Below, one piece after another: positions 1 through 5,452 of a stretch of DNA of 5,452 nucleotides. Numbering within the stretch: the first letter of the stretch is position 1; each line of letters opens with the position of its first letter. The notes under the pieces were generated by a model. That model ran no database searches. It was not told where the DNA came from and was given only the letters and a program-made list of their open reading frames with translations. The position numbers and the translations under genes are program-made. Source of the DNA: an uncultured Atopobiaceae bacterium (GTDB lineage: Bacteria > Actinomycetota > Coriobacteriia > Coriobacteriales > Atopobiaceae); the NCBI GenBank assembly GCA_900770865.1, contig CAAGLU010000461.1, forward strand, positions 1 to 5,452. Direction: 5' to 3'.

Positions 1-1040
1 AGCCCCGAGCGCGCGCCGTACTCGCCCGTGACACTGGACTCGACACGCCTGAACTCATGCTCGCCCTTGGTGCTTATGATGTGCGCGGCAGTCTTGCCCG
101 TGCTTGCCTCGATGGCGTCGTCGATGTCCACGAAGGGCCTTCCCAGCATGCGCGCCAGGCGCTTGCCCGTGGTGGTCTTGCCGCAGCCCGGCATACCAAT
201 GAGGATGACGTTGCTCGTCTCTGAGAGGATCTGGGCCTCGATTTGGTCGACGAGGGAGACGTCCAGCTGGCGGCCCTGGAAGAGCTCGCTCGACCGCAGT
301 GCCTGTGCTACCAGCATGGAAAGGCCCGTCTCGGCGGGAATGCCCAGGTGCTCCGCCGCAAGCACGATGCCCGTGCGCGTGGGGTTGTAGATCACGTCGA
401 GCACGCCGGCGAGGCTCTTGAGCTGCGCGAGGTCCTTCTCGGGCACGGGCGTCTGGGGACAGTTGGGATACATTCCCACGGGTGTCGCGTTTACTATGAG
501 AACCGCGTCCGCGTGGCGCTCTACCAGCGTCTGGTACGTGTCCTCGCCGGAGCGCGAGATGACGGAGACCTGCGCCCCCGCGTCCTCGAGAGCCGCCTGG
601 ACGGCAGCGCTGGCACCGCCGCTTCCCAGCACGAGGGCGGGCTTGCCAGAGAGCAGCGCCTGTGCGGTTGTGCCCAGCCTGAGCTCGCAGAAACGCTGGA
701 GCATGAGCGAGAAGCCTAGGACGTCGGTGTTCTCGGCGTAGATGCTGCCATTGGGACGGCGGACCAGGGTGTTGGCCGCGCCTAGGCGCTCAACGCGGGG
801 CGAGCGCTCGTCTGCCAGGCGCGCAGCTTCTCGCTTGTAGGGAATGGTCACGTTGATGCCGCGCCACGAGCCCTCGCGGATGAACGGTTCCACCTCGCTG
901 GGCTCGCGCTCAAAGAGCTCGTAGGGGATGCTTCCCAGGGTGGTGTGGATGCGCGGCGACCAGCTGTGGCCGAGCTTTCGGCCGAGAAGGCCAAAGGGCG
1001 TCGTGGTGGCTTGTGGCTGCTGGGTGGGCGTGCTGGCCAT
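1..1040 (-). CDS. aroE-aroK: fused shikimate dehydrogenase - shikimate kinase (AroE-AroK), C-terminus outside window
   Basis: It reduces 3-dehydroshikimate to shikimate with NAD(P)H, then probably phosphorylates it with ATP to shikimate-3-phosphate. The visible frame has 346 codons and no stop before the window edge. After a Thr/Gln/Pro-rich tail (1-15) comes shikimate dehydrogenase (about 16-255): GHSWSP (24-29) with substrate serines 26 and 28, NVTIPYK (63-69) with catalytic Lys69, GAANT (87-91), ENTD with Asp106, nucleotide loop GSGGAS (139-144), NATPVGM (184-190), DVIYNP (215-220) and GLSMLVAQA (239-247). A linker of about 20 residues follows, then a shikimate kinase N-terminal part: Walker A GMPGCGKT (282-289), FVDID with Asp307 for shikimate binding, and GEHEFRRVE (326-334) with Arg331 and Glu334. 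The rest of the kinase, including its glycine-rich loop and lid, is outside. The ATG abuts the pheA stop (TAGATG) and follows a GGAGGTG site. Each domain is secure; an active kinase is inferred. Confidence 0.93.
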   Translation of the reverse strand, partial: MASTPTQQPQATTTPFGLLGRKLGHSWSPRIHTTLGSIPYELFEREPSEVEPFIREGSWRGINVTIPYKREAARLADERSPRVERLGAANTLVRRPNGSIYAENTDVLGFSLMLQRFCELRLGTTAQALLSGKPALVLGSGGASAAVQAALEDAGAQVSVISRSGEDTYQTLVERHADAVLIVNATPVGMYPNCPQTPVPEKDLAQLKSLAGVLDVIYNPTRTGIVLAAEHLGIPAETGLSMLVAQALRSSELFQGRQLDVSLVDQIEAQILSETSNVILIGMPGCGKTTTGKRLARMLGRPFVDIDDAIEASTGKTAAHIISTKGEHEFRRVESSVTGEYGARSG

Positions 1041-2189
1041 CTAGAGCACCTCCGAGTAGCTGCCAAGGTAGCGGCACTCCTCGCAGGCGTCCCCAATGGT
1101 CGCCATGAGCGTGCGGAACTCTGGTGCCGTGACCGGGCACTCCACATCGAAGTAGAACATGAACTCGAAGTCGCGTCCGGGGATCGGGCGGCTCTCGAGC
1201 TTGATGATGTTGATGTCGAGGGCGTAGAACTTCGCGAGCACCTTGAAGAGCGTGCCCGGGCGGTGGTCCACCACGATCATGAGGGATGTGCGATCCGCGC
1301 CTGGGTAGACCTCGAGGGACTTAGAGATGCAGGCAAAGCGCGTGTAGTTGTCGTCTCGATCCTGGACGTCGCGCATAAGCACGTCGAGACCGTAGAGCTG
1401 GGCGCACGCGCGGCTTGAGAGGGCCGCCACGTCCGGGCGGTCGCTGTCTGCCACGCTCTTGGCAGCCATAGCCGTGTTCTCGACCACGTGCGGTGTGAGC
1501 CCCATGCGCTCGATGAAGCCAGCGCACTGGTTGATGGCCTGCTCGTGGCTGTATACGTCATGAATCTGCTCAATCGCGGTGCCCGGTTTGGCCAGGAGGT
1601 TGTGGTCAATCTTGACGCGCGTGGTGCGCACCACATGGAAGTCGTGCTGCATCATGAGGTCGTAGACCTTGTTCACAGATCCTGCCGTGGAGTTCTCGAT
1701 TGGCAGCACGCCATAGCGCGAGAAGTCCGTCTCGACGGCGCGGAACACGCCCTCGAAGGACTCGAAGTACGAGATGAGCGGGTGCTTGAAGATACGGTCG
1801 GCCGCAAACTGCGAGTAGGCGCCCTCGACGCCCTGGCAGGCAACGTATGCCTCGCGGGGGAAGAGGTCCGGGGTAGTCTCGCGCGCCTGGTCGATGGCAG
1901 CAAGGGTCTTGGGCGCGTGCTCCGCCGCGAGGCGCTGGCCCTGGCGGGCGCGCGAGGCCTCCATGAGGAGCTGGAACAGGACCTCGGTGTAGGTCCTCAG
2001 GTCCTCGGGAGCCTTGTCCGCGAGCGCCGCCATGTGTGCGCGCTCGCGCGAGCGGTCGAGCACGGGGAGGTTGTTTGCGCGCTTGTAGGCAGCCACGCGC
2101 TCCGCGCAGTCCATGCGCTGCTGGAACAGGTCGAGGATGGCGTTGTCTATGTCATCGATCTCATGACGGATGTCCGAGAGGTCTTCCAT
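1041..2189 (-). CDS. pheA: bifunctional chorismate mutase / prephenate dehydratase (P-protein) with ACT domain
   Basis: It rearranges chorismate to prephenate and dehydrates and decarboxylates that to phenylpyruvate, committing flux to phenylalanine. Numbered from the ATG at 2189 (382 aa): an AroQ-type chorismate mutase occupies about 1-88, with Arg8, Arg25, Lys36, Asp45, Arg48, Glu49 and Gln83 matching the E. coli active-site set. The prephenate dehydratase domain spans about 114-292, with GVEGAYSQ (120-127), PIENSTAG (163-170), SHEQA (214-218) and the catalytic TRF (283-285). A C-terminal ACT domain from about 301 carries PGTL (311-314) and ESRP (332-335), motifs linked to phenylalanine binding, so feedback inhibition by phenylalanine is likely. 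The frame is open to a TTG at 2222, which would add 11 residues. I prefer the ATG because MEDLSDIRHEID is a typical mutase N-terminus and GGAG lies 9 nt before it. The TAG stop touches the next start. Confidence 0.96.
   Translation of the reverse strand: MEDLSDIRHEIDDIDNAILDLFQQRMDCAERVAAYKRANNLPVLDRSRERAHMAALADKAPEDLRTYTEVLFQLLMEASRARQGQRLAAEHAPKTLAAIDQARETTPDLFPREAYVACQGVEGAYSQFAADRIFKHPLISYFESFEGVFRAVETDFSRYGVLPIENSTAGSVNKVYDLMMQHDFHVVRTTRVKIDHNLLAKPGTAIEQIHDVYSHEQAINQCAGFIERMGLTPHVVENTAMAAKSVADSDRPDVAALSSRACAQLYGLDVLMRDVQDRDDNYTRFACISKSLEVYPGADRTSLMIVVDHRPGTLFKVLAKFYALDINIIKLESRPIPGRDFEFMFYFDVECPVTAPEFRTLMATIGDACEECRYLGSYSEVL
1047..1053 (-). promoter_or_regulatory. strong Shine-Dalgarno site of aroE-aroK
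   Basis: GGAGGTG on the minus strand is fully complementary to the CACCUCC of a typical bacterial 16S rRNA 3' end. It ends 6 nt before the ATG at 1040 and lies inside the last codons of pheA. It is the strongest ribosome binding site in the window and fixes the start of the fusion gene. Confidence 0.8.
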
Positions 2190-2198
2190 GGGGCGTAT

Positions 2199-2202
2199 CT
2201 CC
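2199..2202 (-). promoter_or_regulatory. likely Shine-Dalgarno site of pheA
   Basis: GGAG on the minus strand ends 9 nt before the ATG at 2189, in the 45-nt space after aroC. The alternative TTG at 2222 is preceded by CCGCCGAACCCA, which has no such site. The match is short, so this is moderate support for the ATG start. Confidence 0.5.
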
Positions 2203-2234
2203 GGTTCGATGTGGTAGGGCAATGGGTTCGGCGG

Positions 2235-3350
2235 CTACTCCGCGGGGTAGCTGAGCAGGGCGTCGAGAAGCACGAGGGCGCAGACGGCCTCGGCAACGGG
2301 CACGGCACGCGTGGCCACGCACGGGTCGTGGCGACCGTGCACGCTGAGCTTGGCGTTGGTGCCGCTCTCGAGGTCGACGGAGTCCTGCTCGCGCGCGATG
2401 GACGAGGTGGGCTTCAGGGCAATCTTAAAGAGCACGGGAGCGCCGGTGGTGATGCCGCCGAGGATGCCACCAGCGTTGTTGGTCTTGGGCGTGGGCACGC
2501 CATCGCGCATCTCGTAGGGGTCGTTGTTCTCGCTGCCATGGAGGCGTGCCGCCTCGAAGCCGCGGCCAAACTCGATGCCCTTGACGGCAGGGATGCCAAA
2601 CGCGGCACGGGCCAACATGTTCTCGATTCCGTCGAACATGGGCGAGCCAGCGCCCGCAGGCATGCCGCAGGCAACGCACTCGATGACGCCGCCAACGGAG
2701 TCAAGGCTGCGGCGTGCATCGTCGATGGCTGCGAGCATGCGCGTACCGGCGTCCGCGTCGATCGTGGGGAAACGCGGGCTGGATGCGAGCGTGTCGAGCT
2801 GCTCGGCGAGGTGCGCCTGGGCGGCGGGGGAGTTGTCCAGGGCGTCGAAGCGCTCGTCCTCGACGTTGGCAACGGAGAGCAGGTGGGCGCCGATGCGCAC
2901 GCCGCGCGCCGTGAGCGCCTGGAGGGCGATGCCGCCCGCTACGCACAGGGGCGCGGTGAGACGGCCGGAGAAGTGCCCGCCGCCGGGGACATCCTGGTTG
3001 CCGTGCCACTTCTCCCATGCGGTGAGGTCGGCGTGGCCCGGACGCGGCACCTTGAGGAGGTTGTCGTAGTCGCCTGAGCGTGTGTTGGTGTTCTCGATGA
3101 TGGCGGCAAGGGGAGCCCCGCATGTGGCGCCATGGACGTTCAGGCCGCTTACGATGCGGGGGCGGTCCTCCTCGCGGCGGGGCGTGGTCCAGCTGCCCTG
3201 GCCGGGCGCGCGACGTGCCATGAAGGCGGCAAGGGCGTCCTGGTCAACAACGATGCCCGAGGGCAGGCCCTCGACAACGCAGCCGATGGCGGGGGAGTGA
3301 GACTGTCCAAACACGGTGACACGGAGCATCTGTCCAAAGCTCGAGGGCAT
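2235..3350 (-). CDS. aroC: chorismate synthase
   Basis: It removes phosphate from EPSP in an anti-1,4 elimination to give chorismate, using reduced FMN. The 371-residue length fits the family. Visible motifs: GQSHSPAIG (15-23), RRAPGQ (46-51), RPGHAD (103-108), GGGHFSGR (123-130), NNAGGILGG (291-299) and RHDPC (340-344). His18, His106 and Asp342 appear to match the conserved catalytic His, His and Asp of the family. The first signature is usually GESHG; here it reads GQSHS, though its His is kept. I chose the ATG at 3350 because the protein then begins MPSSFGQ, the normal N-terminus, and because a purine-rich AGAGGAAGG lies just upstream. A longer open frame to 3425 overlaps the aroA end and adds a non-homologous, Arg-rich 25 residues. 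No flavin reductase domain is fused, so FMN reduction must be supplied by another protein. The stop is TAG. Confidence 0.97.
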   Translation of the reverse strand: MPSSFGQMLRVTVFGQSHSPAIGCVVEGLPSGIVVDQDALAAFMARRAPGQGSWTTPRREEDRPRIVSGLNVHGATCGAPLAAIIENTNTRSGDYDNLLKVPRPGHADLTAWEKWHGNQDVPGGGHFSGRLTAPLCVAGGIALQALTARGVRIGAHLLSVANVEDERFDALDNSPAAQAHLAEQLDTLASSPRFPTIDADAGTRMLAAIDDARRSLDSVGGVIECVACGMPAGAGSPMFDGIENMLARAAFGIPAVKGIEFGRGFEAARLHGSENNDPYEMRDGVPTPKTNNAGGILGGITTGAPVLFKIALKPTSSIAREQDSVDLESGTNAKLSVHGRHDPCVATRAVPVAEAVCALVLLDALLSYPAE

Positions 3351-3352
3351 GT

Positions 3353-4663
3353 CTAGCCTTCCTCTGCAATGCCTCCGAGGGTGCGGAAGTCCTCGAAGAA
3401 GCGTGGGTACGACTTGGCGACGCACTCGGCGCCGCGGATTGTTGTGGGACCGGTTGCGTTGGCACCGGCAATTGCCGCCATCATGGCGATGCGGTGGTCG
3501 TTCGCCGCGTCCACCGTGCCACCGGAAAGCGCCCCCTTGCCATGGATGACAAGGGCGTCGGGCTCTTCCTCGACGCGGGCCCCCATGGCCGTGAGGGCCG
3601 CTCGCACGGTCTTCAGACGGTCTGACTCCTTGAGGCGAAGGCGGCCGGCGTTGGCGATAACCGTGGTGCCCGTGGCATTTGCGGCGATGGCGGCAAGCGG
3701 GGGTACGAGGTCCGGCGTGTCTCGCACATCGATGGTGCGGCCTCGCAGGGCGTCGGGGGTCGTGGAGGCAGTGTTGCCCGAACGCCCAACGCGTGCGCCA
3801 AACGCGGCGGCGCAGGCCATGATCGCACGGTCGCCCTGTGCGCTCGAAAGGTCGAGGCCGCTCACCGAGACGCCCCCGGCAATGGCACCCGCCGCAAGCC
3901 AGAAGGCGGCGTTGGACCAGTCTCCCTCGACCGTCACGGTGCCCGGCGAGATGGCGCTGCGGGCAGGAGAGACCGAGAGGACCGTGGCGCGGTCGCCGTC
4001 TACGGTCTCGTGCGTCACGCCTACGTCGACGCCAAACTCGGCGAGCGCACGAATGGTGAGGCGGATGTAGGAGCGCGACTCAACGGGCTCCGTGATTACG
4101 ATCTCGCTGGGCGCCGAGAGGAGCGGGGCTGCCATGAGCAGGCCGCTCACGAACTGGGACGAGACATTCCCGGGGATGGAGAAGCGGCCCGGCAGGAGCG
4201 TGCCCGAGACCTTGAGGGGGAGCCTCCCGCGCGTGGAGAGCGTGACGCCATGGCAGACGAGCTCCTCGTAGAGGGGGGAGAGGGGACGCTCGGCCAGGCG
4301 GCCGTGACCATCGAGGCTGCCCCCGCGCCCAAGCGCGGCGACGATCGGCAGCATGAAGCGGAGGGTGGAGCCAGACTCGCCGCAGTCGAGGCGTGCTCCG
4401 GGCTTGGCCTGCCGGATGTTGTCCGTGGCGCTCGTGCCGGGAAGGGGATTCACCCTAAAGCCCAGGCGCGTGCTCGCGATGCGTGCGCCAAGCGCTTCCA
4501 GGCAACTGACGGTGGCCTCGATGTCCTTGGAGGTCGCGTTGCAGTTGATGTCTGTGGTCCCAGGGCAGAGCGCTGCCATGATGAGCAGCCTGTGTGCCAT
4601 CGACTTCGAGGCGATGGCGGCAATGGTGCCGTGAAGCGGTGCGGGATGGATGGTCACGTCCAT
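3353..4663 (-). CDS. aroA: 3-phosphoshikimate 1-carboxyvinyltransferase (EPSP synthase)
   Basis: It transfers the enolpyruvyl group of phosphoenolpyruvate to shikimate-3-phosphate, giving EPSP, the sixth step of the pathway. The 436-residue length is normal for the family and both halves of the inverse alpha/beta fold are present. Visible active-site residues: Lys20, Ser21 and Arg25 (SKSMAHR), CGESGSTLRF (94-103), Arg126 in AERPL, SSQF (168-171), SRSYI (196-200), DWSNAAFW (248-255), the catalytic Asp318 in DTPDLVP, RLRLKESDR (341-349) with Glu346, DHRIAM (389-394) with Arg391, and Lys417 in the AKSYP segment. The PEP-loop motif differs from the E. coli GNAGTAMRP type: E. coli Thr97 and Pro101 correspond to Ser99 and Phe103. 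The ATG start at 4663 lies 3 nt after the aroB stop and 6 nt after a GGGGAG site. The stop is TAG, 2 nt before aroC. Confidence 0.97.
   Translation of the reverse strand: MDVTIHPAPLHGTIAAIASKSMAHRLLIMAALCPGTTDINCNATSKDIEATVSCLEALGARIASTRLGFRVNPLPGTSATDNIRQAKPGARLDCGESGSTLRFMLPIVAALGRGGSLDGHGRLAERPLSPLYEELVCHGVTLSTRGRLPLKVSGTLLPGRFSIPGNVSSQFVSGLLMAAPLLSAPSEIVITEPVESRSYIRLTIRALAEFGVDVGVTHETVDGDRATVLSVSPARSAISPGTVTVEGDWSNAAFWLAAGAIAGGVSVSGLDLSSAQGDRAIMACAAAFGARVGRSGNTASTTPDALRGRTIDVRDTPDLVPPLAAIAANATGTTVIANAGRLRLKESDRLKTVRAALTAMGARVEEEPDALVIHGKGALSGGTVDAANDHRIAMMAAIAGANATGPTTIRGAECVAKSYPRFFEDFRTLGGIAEEG
3357..3365 (-). promoter_or_regulatory. Shine-Dalgarno site of aroC
   Basis: The purine run AGAGGAAGG on the minus strand ends 6 nt before the ATG at 3350 and lies inside the end of aroA. 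It decides the aroC start: the longer open frame beginning at 3425 would ignore this site and the conserved N-terminus. Confidence 0.7.
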
Positions 4664-4666
4664 GTG

Positions 4667-5452
4667 CTACTCCCCGCAGCCGAGGTCGATCACGTGGCGG
4701 AGTTCCTCGAGTGAGACCTTGCGCAGCTCGACTGCGCCAATGTGCGTGGGCACCACGAGGGTCACGCCGTCTGCGCGGCGCTTCTTGTCGCGTGCCGCGT
4801 ATTCGATGAGCGTTTCGTGGTCGATGTCCGTGTTGGTGGGAAGCCCGTAGGCCTCGACGCAGGCCACGATGCGGTCCGCGACGTCCTGCTCACACCAGCC
4901 AAGGCGTGCGGAGGCGCGGGCAACGCAGCAGAGGCCTGCAGCGACGCAGCTCCCGTGGCCCAGTTTGAAGTCACTTGCCGCCTCGATGGCGTGTCCGATG
5001 GTGTGGCCCAGGTTGAGCGTTTGGCGACGCCCGTGCTCTTGCTCGTCCGCGTCGACTACGTCGCGCTTGATCTGGACGTTTCTGGCAATAATGTCCACGA
5101 GCTTGTCGGGGTCAAAGCCGGGCGCGCATACGGGGTCCTCACGCAGCTGGTCAAAGAGCTTCTCATCTGCAAGCACGCCGTGCTTGATCATCTCGCCGCA
5201 CGAGTCGCGCAGCAGCTCGGGCGAGACGGTGGCTAAGCAGTCGATGTCGGCAACAACCAGCGAAGGCTGGAGGAAGGCCCCGGCAAGGTTCTTGCCGGCC
5301 TCCAGGTCCACGGCGGTCTTGCCGCCCACGGATGAGTCGACCATCGCGAGAAGCGACGTGGGCACCTGGACCACCTGAATACCGCGCTGGTAGAGGGCTG
5401 CGGCAAGGCCGGCCATGTCACCCGTGACGCCTCCGCCCACGGCCACGACGGC
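4667..5452 (-). CDS. aroB: 3-dehydroquinate synthase (AroB), N-terminus outside window
   Basis: This enzyme converts DAHP to 3-dehydroquinate, the second step of the shikimate pathway, in the cytoplasm, using NAD and a divalent metal. The frame is open to the window edge (codon 1 at 5452-5450), so 261 C-terminal residues are visible of a family length near 360; the NAD-binding N-terminal part is mostly missing. Visible motifs, numbered within the fragment: AVGGGVTGD (4-12), PTSLLAMVDSSVGGKT (31-46), GKNLAGAF (53-60), GEMIKHG with metal-ligand Glu at 87, LGHTIGHAIE with ligand His at 150, and a third ligand His at 166 in GHGSCVAAG. A DKK motif lies near 222-224. The usual HGEAV motif reads HGSCV here. 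There is a GTG at 5446, but it lies inside the conserved glycine-rich motif and is not a start. The stop is TAG, 3 nt before aroA. The family assignment is secure; only the length and start are unknown. Confidence 0.96.
   Translation of the reverse strand, partial: AVVAVGGGVTGDMAGLAAALYQRGIQVVQVPTSLLAMVDSSVGGKTAVDLEAGKNLAGAFLQPSLVVADIDCLATVSPELLRDSCGEMIKHGVLADEKLFDQLREDPVCAPGFDPDKLVDIIARNVQIKRDVVDADEQEHGRRQTLNLGHTIGHAIEAASDFKLGHGSCVAAGLCCVARASARLGWCEQDVADRIVACVEAYGLPTNTDIDHETLIEYAARDKKRRADGVTLVVPTHIGAVELRKVSLEELRHVIDLGCGE
4670..4675 (-). promoter_or_regulatory. Shine-Dalgarno site of aroA
   Basis: On the minus strand GGGGAG ends 6 nt before the aroA ATG at 4663. It lies within the last sense codons of aroB, directly before its TAG. 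A ribosome ending aroB would be placed on this site, which suggests translational coupling. Confidence 0.7.

Larger units (their letters stand above)
1..5452 (-). other. aromatic amino acid biosynthesis operon aroB-aroA-aroC-pheA-aroE/aroK
   Basis: Five consecutive genes of one pathway lie on the same strand with gaps of 3, 2, 45 and 0 nt, so a single polycistronic transcript is very likely. The 45-nt aroC-pheA space shows no evident hairpin or promoter. Both ends of the operon are outside the window, so its promoter, any leader regulation and its terminator cannot be judged. DAHP synthase, dehydroquinate dehydratase and a tyrosine-branch dehydrogenase are absent from this stretch. Confidence 0.9.

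Noticed and set aside
28..741. Overlapping plus-strand open frames opposite aroE-aroK (28-390, 243-719, 418-741)
   Set aside because: The minus strand carries a continuous frame with ordered shikimate dehydrogenase and kinase motifs over the whole stretch. The plus-strand frames have no recognisable domain.
2041..2054. Perfect 14-bp palindrome CGCTCGCGCGAGCG, considered as an operator or hairpin
   Set aside because: It lies inside the chorismate mutase domain and encodes active-site residues (Asp-Arg-Ser-Arg-Glu-Arg region). Such palindromes arise easily in GC-rich Arg/Ser/Glu codons. It has no loop or T-run and is not at a gene boundary.
2190..2234. The aroC-pheA spacer, considered as an internal promoter or terminator
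   Set aside because: It is only 45 nt, GC-rich, without a clear inverted repeat, T-run or -10/-35-like pair. Apart from the GGAG site I see nothing in it.
1488..3077. A 529-codon open frame on the plus strand, antisense to pheA and aroC
   Set aside because: It lies opposite two genes with clear family motifs. Its product is rich in Val, Gly, Ala, Arg, Leu and His with no recognisable domain. Long antisense frames are expected opposite GC-rich coding sequence, where strong third-position bias removes stops on the other strand.
3351..3425. Longer N-terminus of aroC, with a start at 3425 inside aroA
   Set aside because: The extra 25 residues are Arg-rich, overlap the conserved C-terminal end of aroA in another frame and are not part of the family's N-terminus. 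The ATG at 3350 has its own ribosome site.
4010..4714. A 234-codon open frame on the plus strand opposite aroA, and a similar 233-codon one at 3369-4070
   Set aside because: Both are mirrors of the aroA coding sequence, with low-complexity Ala/Arg/Gly-rich products and no family motif.

Overview
The window is GC-rich and almost entirely coding. Every gene I accept lies on the minus strand, so the operon reads from high to low coordinates. It is a compact aromatic amino acid (shikimate/chorismate) operon: aroB (5' end outside the window), aroA, aroC, pheA, then an aroE gene whose reading frame runs on into a shikimate kinase (aroK) domain and leaves the window at position 1. Strong Shine-Dalgarno sequences, the compact gene layout and the codon use point to a bacterium. 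The protein subtypes (CGESGSTLRF in EPSP synthase, GGGHFSGR in chorismate synthase, VISRSGED in shikimate dehydrogenase, GMPGCGKT in shikimate kinase) look to me like those of anaerobic Clostridia and Coriobacteriia. With the high GC, I lean towards a Coriobacteriia member (Olsenella/Atopobium/Collinsella-like). That is an inference from memory, not a database result.

Layout, in the direction of transcription: aroB 5452-4667 (C-terminal 261 residues of 3-dehydroquinate synthase); a 3-nt gap; aroA 4663-3353 (EPSP synthase, 436 aa); a 2-nt gap; aroC 3350-2235 (chorismate synthase, 371 aa); 45 nt; pheA 2189-1041 (chorismate mutase / prephenate dehydratase / ACT, 382 aa); no gap; aroE-aroK 1040 to <1 (346 codons visible). 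Each internal start has a Shine-Dalgarno-like sequence. Three of the four lie inside the end of the upstream gene, which suggests translational coupling. I see no promoter, terminator, RNA gene, repeat or mobile element.

Together the enzymes make 3-dehydroquinate (AroB), reduce 3-dehydroshikimate to shikimate and phosphorylate it (AroE-AroK), add the enolpyruvyl group (AroA), form chorismate (AroC) and commit it to phenylpyruvate (PheA). DAHP synthase, 3-dehydroquinate dehydratase and a tyrosine-branch dehydrogenase are not in the window and would have to be encoded elsewhere, possibly in the flanks.

This is mostly ordinary central metabolism. I do not see a new biological system. The points most worth a second look are the AroE-AroK fusion, the use of TAG at all four visible stops in a GC-rich sequence, and several substitutions in otherwise conserved motifs.
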